DNA of 10,492 nt from Fragilaria radians. Its lineage: Eukaryota; Bacillariophyta; Fragilariophyceae; Fragilariales; Fragilariaceae. Where the stretch lies: the NCBI GenBank assembly GCA_900642245.1, contig CAAAJI010000889.1, positions 9,733-20,224 of the forward strand. Reading direction: 5' to 3'. The notes beneath the pieces were generated by a model, which searched no databases, was not told where the DNA came from, and saw only the letters and a list, made by a program, of their open reading frames with translations. Position numbers and translations under genes: made by a program. Position 1 is the stretch's first letter; every line of letters starts with the position of its first letter. Shown piece by piece: positions 1 through 6,446 of this stretch.

Positions 1-1060
1 TCATGTTTTCCTTTAGTGCCAACTTGTCAGTCATATCTACGTCTGTAAGTTTGGTACCTTCCAACCATTCCATGACAAGTACATTGTCGGTACAATACTG
101 AGTTAAAATTTCTGGTATGATGACTTGAATGCCTTTCACTTTTCGGTGCCTCGACGAGTAAAGCTGACCAAATTCTAGGCAGTTGGCAGCCTCCCTGCGA
201 TAATCCAATTCTTCAAAAATCCGAGAAAAGAACTCCTCCACTGCGTCTACTAGCTCAGTTGCAACCAGTCGTCCTTTTCCATTAATAGAAATGGATGGGA
301 TTGATTCAATCCATGCTGCCATTGATCTCAAAAGCCTAGCATCACTCTCTACTAAGTCCCGAATACCACGACGTTTGACTTTCACTGCAACATTTCCATA
401 GTTCGGTAAATACCCTTTATACACTTGTCCTATACTGGCAGCTCCAACAGGTGTATCTCCCAAACTCTGAAGAAGACTTTTCAAAGTAGAAATGTCCATA
501 TGATTTTGTAATTCTAAACGAATAATATCCCTTGCTGTTGTCGTATCGAAGGGTTCCATCCCATCCTGAAGTTTCGCCAGAGCCTTCGCAAGACTCGTCG
601 GGATGACATCTGGCCTCGAAGCTAGCGCTTGACCAAATTTAACATATGTCGGTCCTAATGATTCAGCAGCCATAGTTAATCGTTCGCCGTTTGTAAGTCT
701 ACTCTTGCTGTTCGAACTTAGAGACCAAAATTCTTCCCAATTGGACGGAATCCCATTTTGCAGCAGAGAAAGTACCAATGGAGCTAAGATATCACCTCCA
801 ATGACACCAATAATTTCCATAGCACGAGGTATTGGAGATTCTCTATTGGAAAGTGAATATGGGAGATCCATTGATTTATTCGATAACTCCAAAGTTTGTT
901 CTTCTTCTCTCGCGAGGGATATCATGTGTTGCCGAAAGCCTAGACTCCTTTCAGATTTGATGCCTTTCGAATTGATCGGAATCCATGATGATAATCCTTC
1001 ACTTCTTCCCGGTATCCAAGTTATAAGAATAAGACACAACAATCCGCTCATCACCAACAT
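1..1060 (-). CDS. ABC1/UbiB-family atypical protein kinase, N-terminal part (3' end outside window)
   Basis: Reading the minus strand from the ATG at 1060 gives 353 residues with no stop before the left edge; an in-frame TAA lies a short way upstream of that ATG. ABC1/ADCK family hallmarks appear in order: the KFGQ (KxGQ) motif at residues 141-144, the Ala-rich nucleotide-binding loop PVGAASIGQVYKG at 204-216, the ATP-contacting Lys in VAVKVKR at 227, the ExD motif in EELDYRRE (Glu284, Asp286), and the hinge-like VLVMEWLEG at 327-335. The catalytic loop and metal-binding motif would lie beyond the edge. Residues 2-16 are strongly hydrophobic, so an N-terminal signal peptide is likely. In photosynthetic eukaryotes this family acts in plastids or mitochondria on quinone and lipid metabolism; plastid targeting here is inferred, since no clear Phe follows the likely cleavage region. 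It is divergent from the gene at 1236. The family is secure; the subfamily is not resolved. Confidence 0.93.
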   Translation of the reverse strand, partial: MLVMSGLLCLILITWIPGRSEGLSSWIPINSKGIKSERSLGFRQHMISLAREEEQTLELSNKSMDLPYSLSNRESPIPRAMEIIGVIGGDILAPLVLSLLQNGIPSNWEEFWSLSSNSKSRLTNGERLTMAAESLGPTYVKFGQALASRPDVIPTSLAKALAKLQDGMEPFDTTTARDIIRLELQNHMDISTLKSLLQSLGDTPVGAASIGQVYKGYLPNYGNVAVKVKRRGIRDLVESDARLLRSMAAWIESIPSISINGKGRLVATELVDAVEEFFSRIFEELDYRREAANCLEFGQLYSSRHRKVKGIQVIIPEILTQYCTDNVLVMEWLEGTKLTDVDMTDKLALKENM

Positions 1061-1138
1061 TTCTATCAAATCATGATATTTTGAAGAATAAATGAAATGA
1101 AGTTAAAGTGTCAGCGCTTATGATGTCACTGGGGTATC

Positions 1139-1177
1139 CACGTGTAGTTGCTGTACCAGCAAATGGCGTACTAGTAC
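1139..1177. promoter_or_regulatory. Candidate bidirectional promoter elements: G-box and 10-bp palindrome
   Basis: The 175 bp between the two divergent start codons (1060 minus, 1236 plus) hold a palindromic G-box CACGTG at 1139-1144, close to the midpoint, and a perfect 10-bp palindrome GTACTAGTAC at 1168-1177. CACGTG is a known bHLH/bZIP binding site in eukaryotes. Being palindromic it could serve both genes. That either element is bound is inference. Confidence 0.35.
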
Positions 1178-1235
1178 TGTGCTGAATATTAAGTTAAACT
1201 TACCTTTCATTTTACCGAAGACATCCATTTCTGGA

Positions 1236-2792
1236 ATGCGATATTGGAATCGCATTATTCCATGTATCTCGCTGTCTGTGTCTTTCACGCATATACCACA
1301 ATATAGGAAACGACGTCTCTCATTTATAACAAGCCTATCATCTAGTGATTTTGTAGAGAGTGATGACCAAAAGATTTTGGAATTATACCGAACCGTTGCC
1401 GAACAAGATCCAGAATGGTATCAAGCCTTCGTTCGTGATATACTGCAAGACGACATGATTCCTACAGAATCAAATGTTGATGATAATACGCCGAAGGAAT
1501 CGAGTCAAAAAAGACAGAGTATACTACAGTTTGAATCTATCAATAATTCGAATCAGCAAGTTGATTATCAAATCGAAGTTGACAATGTTTTGAAACCAAA
1601 CACGACAATTGAAGACACAATTCATGAAATATCAAACGACCCGATAGTTGTCACTGATGACGAAGTGAAAACTAAACTTCGAGATGATTTCAATCAACAA
1701 AGTCTTTATTCGTCACAGCGAGTGTCACGTGCATCCCCGGGGGAATCCATGGACGTTCAAAGTACTGTTGAATCTATGGATATCCGCAACAACGTGAGCT
1801 ACGTAAAAGCAGACTCAGTGCAAGAACCGCTTAACCTCCATGAAAATGCGACAACAATATCCAGCCAAAATAGTACCAGCAGTCGACCAACTGTAGTACT
1901 ATATAGAGATTTGGAAACAAGTAGGCTGCTCGTTGCACCACTTCAAGTTTTTCATAAATTGGGGTACACAGAGGAAGAAGTATTGTTTCTTCAATCTGAT
2001 GTCCTTTCTTTAATTCTTGAGGATCAAATCAGAAAGCCGAAACGAGGTGTTCCACAACAATGGAAAATGTCACCTAGTCAGAAAAAGGTTCTTCCCGATG
2101 ACGTTAGAATAGTGTCGAAAGAAGAAGCAAGGGAAATATTGGCATCCATAAAGTCACGAAGACCACCGCGTGGGAACGGAGATGGAGTATCCAGGAAAGA
2201 AGATGTGAATGTTGTTTCTCCGAAGGATTCAAGTGAGCCATACTCCAGGAGTCCAAGACGGAGGGCGGATGACTATGAAAGAAAAACTATTCGAGAACAA
2301 ACCGTGAATCAAGATTTAAAATCAAATGATGAAAACATCCGAAGGTCTATGTCAAGAGATCGTGGGGATCCACCATCTCCAGTGAATCCTGTTTGGGTTG
2401 ACATTGATACATTTCGTGATTTACTACGAAAGGAAGCAGAATTTCGTGTACGGATCCTTGGAGAGGATTGGAAGCAACCAGTGAAGAAAGAAAGCAAATG
2501 GCGTTTGGATTTATACAAGGAGTGGCTTTGGTCACTAAGTGATGGTGTTGGTGGTCCGATTGTAGAGTCTCGTATTCCTCCCACTCGTAACAATCGTGTA
2601 CGTCGTGAAACTCCCCCACCCAGAAATTCCTCACGAAGATCATCATCAAGAATGTCACAAAAACCAAAGGAAGCGCCATTGGAACAAAACATAGAGCGTG
2701 AGATTTTGGATCCTCGAACAAAACGAAGACGAAGATCATCAGAAAGGGAATCACGTTCTCCCTATGGAAATAGTTCCCAAGACAGAGTATGA
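1236..2792 (+). CDS. Unknown protein, probable plastid targeting, Arg/Ser-rich C-terminus
   Basis: The frame is open from a GTG at 1179, but the first in-frame ATG is at 1236 and gives 518 residues ending at TGA 2790-2792. From this ATG the N-terminus is a short hydrophobic segment (RIIPCISLSVS) followed by Phe17 and then a basic, Ser/Thr-rich stretch. That fits the ASAFAP-like bipartite plastid presequence of diatoms, which supports the ATG choice. No catalytic domain is recognised. Three blocks look compositionally ordered: about residues 45-72 (contains DPEWYQAFVRDIL), 220-277 (contains LVAPLQVFHKLGYTEEEV) and 386-441 (contains FRDLLRKEAEFRVRILG and KWRLDLYKEWLWSL). Low-complexity polar linkers separate them. 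The tail from about 450 is rich in Arg and Ser (RRSSSRMS, KRRRRSSERESRS), resembling RS-type or RNA-binding tails. It shares a short divergent promoter with the ABC1 kinase. A nuclear RS-like protein is an alternative if the presequence is coincidental. Confidence 0.8.
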   Translation: MRYWNRIIPCISLSVSFTHIPQYRKRRLSFITSLSSSDFVESDDQKILELYRTVAEQDPEWYQAFVRDILQDDMIPTESNVDDNTPKESSQKRQSILQFESINNSNQQVDYQIEVDNVLKPNTTIEDTIHEISNDPIVVTDDEVKTKLRDDFNQQSLYSSQRVSRASPGESMDVQSTVESMDIRNNVSYVKADSVQEPLNLHENATTISSQNSTSSRPTVVLYRDLETSRLLVAPLQVFHKLGYTEEEVLFLQSDVLSLILEDQIRKPKRGVPQQWKMSPSQKKVLPDDVRIVSKEEAREILASIKSRRPPRGNGDGVSRKEDVNVVSPKDSSEPYSRSPRRRADDYERKTIREQTVNQDLKSNDENIRRSMSRDRGDPPSPVNPVWVDIDTFRDLLRKEAEFRVRILGEDWKQPVKKESKWRLDLYKEWLWSLSDGVGGPIVESRIPPTRNNRVRRETPPPRNSSRRSSSRMSQKPKEAPLEQNIEREILDPRTKRRRRSSERESRSPYGNSSQDRV

Positions 2793-3474
2793 AAGCCAAG
2801 GACTGTCACAATATGATTCCCAAATTCGAATTGGCTCTTGGAAACATAAATTCAATCACAGATGATTCGTTTTGATTTGACAATTTTTTTATTTGTATCT
2901 TGATGTTGAAATCAAGAAATTTCTTTAGATGTAGAGTTTGAAAGTAAGCATCAACATACAATTTTTGTTTCAAGAATCCTAGAAACATTATTTACATTCA
3001 TTCATCATCTAGAATTATTCTCCTTTGCTAAACTAGTTTCATACGACAATAATCTCTTGTTTCGTGGATCCAATTTTATATTTTTTTCCATCCATGACAT
3101 TGGCACTAATCTTTGACAAATTCAAGTACTGATTGATGGTTTATACACATTTTTTGAAAGGTTCAATTATGAATTGCATACAATGGCTAAGTCCATGTGA
3201 AACATCTGGAAATTGTTACACTCATGATAGTTTGATTATACTCATCAACATTTGTTGAAAAAAGCAATGAAAGGAGCCTGTTGGACGGCTTTCCGCGATT
3301 GTACAAAATGAAATATTACCAAATAGTTAAGAAGTATGTCTAAGAGGTATAATTACACATGGAGCAAATATTTTCTCACAAACGCATGATTCGTCAAAAT
3401 AAAATTTCTTTCCCAATCCCCCCTCTGAAAAAATCGACACTTTTGATTTAAAAAGATTTTGAATCAAAGGTTTG
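2793..3474. other. Intergenic region, no gene seen
   Basis: These 682 bp between two plus-strand genes are AT-rich with frequent stops. A 60-codon minus-strand frame at 2806-2988 begins with ATG, but it is Lys/Leu/Phe/Ile-rich, as random AT-rich sequence would be, and it resembles nothing I know. The region presumably holds the 3' UTR of the upstream gene and the promoter of the first dehydrogenase. I see no tRNA, convincing hairpin or repeat in it. Confidence 0.5.
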
Positions 3475-4548
3475 ATGTCGTCCATTCTCTCCCTCCGCGC
3501 CACTGCGGCGTTGTTACGCTCTGCCATGGCAGACCCTGAGAAACCGAAAACAATCCTTATAACCGGATGCAACAGTGGAATAGGCCTAGCTGCTGCCAAG
3601 ATCTTACATATGACCAACCCTCGTCACAGGTTGCTACTTGTCGCAAGGAATGCAGAAAAGGCATCCGAGACTTGCCTAGAGGTGGCCAAAAGTGCATATG
3701 AAAGCGAAACTTATGATTCAGAAATATTGATACCGATGGTTTGTGATCATTCCTCTTTCAAGTCAATTGAGAAATTTACACAGGATATCAAAAATCTCAT
3801 GGCAATGGATCTAGAGAGGACTAATGGTATGAAAGGAATTGATATCGTTTGCCTCAACGCAGCTGTTGTCACAGACCAGACGCCAAAGAAGACAACAGAT
3901 GGATTCGATTTGACGTTCCAGACTAATCATCTTGCTCCATTCTTGATCATTCATCAAATCATCGAGATGGTTAATCCGAATGGTAGGATTGTGGTGACGG
4001 CAAGTAGCGTACACCGCAAAGTGACGTATGGCGATTTCAAGGGCATTATACGATCGGATGGAGCGTTAACTCAGGATTTTGTTATGCTGGACGGTAGCAA
4101 GTATGATTACCACGATGCTTATGCCATGACAAAATTGTGTAATGTATCTTTCACTTTGGAGTTAAATCGACGTCTACAAATGAAACCAGGAAACATTATA
4201 GCAAATTGCTTTTCTCCAGGTCTTATGACACAATCTGGACTCTTTCGGAACCAAAATAAATGGCTAATGATGGCATTTTCATTTGTGACAAATACACTTT
4301 TTGGCCTCGGAGACACTGTTGAATGGGGAGCTGGCTGTCTCGCTTGGATGGCTTTGGCAGACAAAACTGGTGAAGGAGGAGGAGGGAAATACTGGTCAGC
4401 ACCAAAGGGAGCATCTCACAAAGGTTCAAGTATCAGTGATTCCTTTGCTCCAGAGCCAGTAGGTGAGGCAGCCTCAAGTATTGAAGACCAACAAAAACTT
4501 TGGAGGCTGACGGCCGAATTGCTTAACATCGCTCCTGACGCAATCTAA
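3475..4548 (+). CDS. Short-chain dehydrogenase/reductase, POR/retinol-dehydrogenase-like (tandem copy 1)
   Basis: This encodes 357 residues from ATG 3475; the frame extends one codon further to a TTG that I do not use. It is a classical Rossmann-fold NAD(P)H-dependent SDR. The dinucleotide loop TGCNSGIG is at 30-37, the structural Asn in CLNAAVV at 128, the catalytic Ser in VVTASSVHR at 177-178, and the catalytic YxxxK (YAMTK) at 216-220, followed by LCN with Cys222. The LNAAV, KLCN and SPG-LMTQSGLFR patterns, and the WSAPKGAS region near the C-terminus, recall light-dependent protochlorophyllide reductase and its retinol-dehydrogenase-like relatives. Such genes are often labelled protochlorophyllide reductase in diatoms, but the true substrate cannot be read from sequence. 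Residues 1-19 form a basic, Ala/Leu/Ser-rich stretch without acidic residues, like a mitochondrial presequence; Met18 just before the Rossmann core is an alternative start. A close paralogue follows 711 bp downstream in the same direction. Confidence 0.92.
   Translation: MSSILSLRATAALLRSAMADPEKPKTILITGCNSGIGLAAAKILHMTNPRHRLLLVARNAEKASETCLEVAKSAYESETYDSEILIPMVCDHSSFKSIEKFTQDIKNLMAMDLERTNGMKGIDIVCLNAAVVTDQTPKKTTDGFDLTFQTNHLAPFLIIHQIIEMVNPNGRIVVTASSVHRKVTYGDFKGIIRSDGALTQDFVMLDGSKYDYHDAYAMTKLCNVSFTLELNRRLQMKPGNIIANCFSPGLMTQSGLFRNQNKWLMMAFSFVTNTLFGLGDTVEWGAGCLAWMALADKTGEGGGGKYWSAPKGASHKGSSISDSFAPEPVGEAASSIEDQQKLWRLTAELLNIAPDAI
3499..3750 (+). repeat. High-identity tract shared with 5284-5535
   Basis: Codons 9-92 of the first dehydrogenase match codons 9-92 of the second with 18 mismatches in 252 bp by hand count (about 93%), including a fully identical run of more than 50 bp over the Rossmann loop. 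A 189-bp downstream segment (3832-4020 against 5623-5811) has 44 mismatches (about 77%). Confidence 0.85.
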
Positions 4549-5259
4549 ATGACGAAACAAAAATTCTTCATGAACTCTTTTGCCAAAAAATACTGCTGCA
4601 ACATTGCAACTTACAGGCTATATCATTGTTGCACCGTTCAACAGCGAGCACTTCCTTTTTCTCAACATGTTAAACAAGATCTTCTCTTAGATTAGTTTTC
4701 AATCCCCGCAATCTGCTTCAAGTAATCAGCAAGATGAGTTATAGGAAAATCAGTAAGATCTAGAGAGAGAAAATTTAGGGTATATGCTTCAAACATTTCA
4801 AAGATAACCTTATAGATCAAAATCCCTGACTTTGAATTGGTTAGGTTTTCCCATTGTATACGCTTACATCCTAGTCGATTGCAAATACACTCTCTTCATA
4901 ATATCATATCCTAAAATACTCATAGATCCCACTTTATCCATCATAAATTTTCATCGTGCTTCCAATCAATCTGTGCTTATTGCCAAAGAAATTTGTTTCC
5001 AAAGCCAAAGTATAGTGAAAGTCTTCAGAAGGGGAGTTACAATCACTTTATCATAGTGTTCTGGAAAACGAAGAATCACTTTGTACAAAAAAATAAGTTT
5101 TACAGTCAGTTATCATGATGACCATTGCTAACTTTTTTTGTAGAATTTCTGTTGGCGGGTAAACTAAATCTTTGAAAAAGTAGATGACGTAACTAACTTT
5201 CAAAAGAACACCCAAGAAACAACTCATTTTTTAAAGATTTGAGTATATCTACATTTAAA
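4549..5259. other. Intergenic region between the tandem dehydrogenases
   Basis: These 711 bp are AT-rich and hold no ATG-started frame that looks coding. The open frame at 4832-5056 begins at TTG, not ATG, and is Ile/Tyr/Ser-rich, as spurious AT-rich frames are. It does not visibly repeat the region upstream of the first copy. So the duplicated unit seems to be the gene body, or the flanks have diverged beyond recognition by eye. Confidence 0.5.
5185..5192 (+). promoter_or_regulatory. CRE-like motif TGACGTAA upstream of second dehydrogenase
   Basis: TGACGTAA lies about 70 bp upstream of the ATG at 5260. TGACGT is the core of bZIP/CRE sites, including the CO2/cAMP-responsive elements reported in diatom carbonic-anhydrase promoters. 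No equivalent is seen just upstream of the first copy at 3475. A single 6-bp core can occur by chance, so function is speculative. Confidence 0.25.
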
Positions 5260-6336
5260 ATGTCATCCGTTTCCAAGCTTCGTGCCACTGCGGCGTTGTT
5301 ACGCTCTGCTATGGCAGACCATGAGAAACCTAAAACAATCCTTATAACCGGATGCAACAGTGGAATAGGCCTAGCTGCTGCCAAAATCTTACATATGACC
5401 AATCCTCGCCACAGGTTGCTGTTGGTAGCAAGGAATGCAGAAAAAGCATCCGAGACTTGTCTAGAAGTGGCCAAAAGTGCATATGAGAGCGAAAACTATG
5501 ATTCCAAAATATTGATACCGATGGTTTGTGATCATTCGTCCTTAAAGTCTGTTGAGCAATTTGCTCAGGACATCCGAGTGTTAATGAATTCTGCAGAAAA
5601 TGAAGTGGCAGCTGAAGGCATAAAAGGAATCGATGTTGTTTGTCTCAACGCAGCCGTTGTCACGAGTCAAACACCTGAGAAGACAGAAGATGGATTTGAT
5701 TTGACATTCCAGACGAACCATCTTGCTCCCTTTGTTATTTTACATCGGATCATCGATTTGATAAACCCAGGGGGTAGAATAGTTGTGACGGCCAGTAGCT
5801 TACACCGGAAGTCGTCGTATGGAGAATTCAAAGGAATCATCCGAGCAGATGGCACCGTTACTCGTAACTTTGAAATGATAGATGGAAGCAAGTTTGATTT
5901 TCACAAAGCATATTCCACGTCTAAGTTATGTAATGTTTCTGTTACTATGGAATTGAACAGACGTTTAGAGGAAAGGTCACGAGATATCGTTGCAAATTGC
6001 TTCTCTCCAGGTCTCATGACCCAATCAGGACTCTTTAGGAATCAAAATAAATGGTTGATGCCGATTTTTTCGTTGGCGGCTAACTCCCTCTTCCGCTTCG
6101 GCGACACTGTAGAATGGGGAGCGGGTTGTCTGGCCTGGATGGCATTGGCTGATAAAACTGGTGAAAAAGGCGGACAGTATTGGTCAGCCCCAAAGGGAGC
6201 ATCTCTAAGTGGCGTGACCACTTATGAATCATTTCTGCCAGAACCCGTTGGCGAAGAGGCTTCAAATGTAGAGTCCCAAAAAATGTTGTGGAAGTTGACT
6301 GCAGAATTAAGTCAGATCTCACCTGATGCCATCTAA
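5260..6336 (+). CDS. Short-chain dehydrogenase/reductase, POR/retinol-dehydrogenase-like (tandem copy 2)
   Basis: This encodes 358 residues from ATG 5260; an in-frame TTG at 5239 is ignored as an unlikely eukaryotic start. The SDR motifs are intact: TGCNSGIG at 30-37, Asn130 in CLNAAVV, Ser179-180 in VVTASSLHR, and YSTSK at 218-222 followed by LCN. It matches the upstream gene along its whole length. It differs mainly in a variable loop around residues 108-123 (two residues longer here), in the helix after the GLFRNQNKW motif, and in the residues near the C-terminus. All catalytic residues are present, so both copies are probably active. The N-terminal extension again looks mitochondrial-like. 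The gene converges on the CXC-domain gene with 110 bp between stop codons. The family is secure; the substrate (chlorophyll precursor, retinoid-like or lipid carbonyl) is not. Confidence 0.92.
   Translation: MSSVSKLRATAALLRSAMADHEKPKTILITGCNSGIGLAAAKILHMTNPRHRLLLVARNAEKASETCLEVAKSAYESENYDSKILIPMVCDHSSLKSVEQFAQDIRVLMNSAENEVAAEGIKGIDVVCLNAAVVTSQTPEKTEDGFDLTFQTNHLAPFVILHRIIDLINPGGRIVVTASSLHRKSSYGEFKGIIRADGTVTRNFEMIDGSKFDFHKAYSTSKLCNVSVTMELNRRLEERSRDIVANCFSPGLMTQSGLFRNQNKWLMPIFSLAANSLFRFGDTVEWGAGCLAWMALADKTGEKGGQYWSAPKGASLSGVTTYESFLPEPVGEEASNVESQKMLWKLTAELSQISPDAI
5284..5535 (+). repeat. High-identity tract shared with 3499-3750
   Basis: This is the partner of the tract in the first dehydrogenase. 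Most of the 18 differences are at third codon positions; only three residues change over 84 codons. The first eight codons on the 5' side diverge (residues 4-7 mostly differ), and divergence resumes right after the GAT CAT codons at the 3' boundary. Confidence 0.85.
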
Positions 6337-6339
6337 GTT

Positions 6340-6345
6340 AATAAA
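6340..6345 (+). terminator. Candidate polyadenylation signal AATAAA
   Basis: AATAAA begins 4 nt after the stop codon of the second dehydrogenase, in the 110-bp convergent gap. It is the only canonical signal I noticed on this strand there. It would imply a very short 3' UTR, and chance occurrence in AT-rich DNA is possible. Confidence 0.3.
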
Positions 6346-6446
6346 AGAATATGTAGCAAAGAGACGTAAACGATTCTATGGCTTTCACTAGATTGATTGT
6401 TTGGATATCTTTGATCCGATTCATACAAAGATTTAGATTTTAGTTA

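Noticed and set aside
705..1076. Plus-strand 123-codon open frame
   Set aside because: It is antisense to the start of the ABC1 kinase, whose minus-strand frame continues with clear family motifs to the window edge.
1179..1235. Extension of the unknown protein to a GTG start at 1179, and similar TTG/GTG starts for the dehydrogenases (3472, 5239) and CXC exon (7499)
   Set aside because: Non-ATG starts are unlikely in a eukaryotic nuclear genome. The downstream ATGs give sensible N-termini, and 7499 is internal to an exon.
2309..2799. Two overlapping minus-strand open frames of 127 and 150 codons opposite the unknown protein gene
   Set aside because: They are antisense shadows of the Arg/Ser-rich coding tail, whose codons rarely give stops on the other strand. 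The sense frame has the ordered motifs and a full-length ORF.
2806..2988. ATG-started 60-codon minus-strand frame
   Set aside because: Composition is dominated by Lys, Leu, Phe, Ile and Asn, as in random AT-rich sequence, and no motif is visible.
4832..5056. 74-codon plus-strand open frame between the dehydrogenases
   Set aside because: It starts at TTG, lies in AT-rich DNA and has no recognisable domain or relation to the neighbouring genes.
3327..5474. Similar minus-strand open frames opposite both dehydrogenase 5' ends (3327-3617 and 5193-5474)
   Set aside because: They resemble each other only because the sense genes are duplicates; silent sense changes alter the antisense frame freely, and no family is recognisable.
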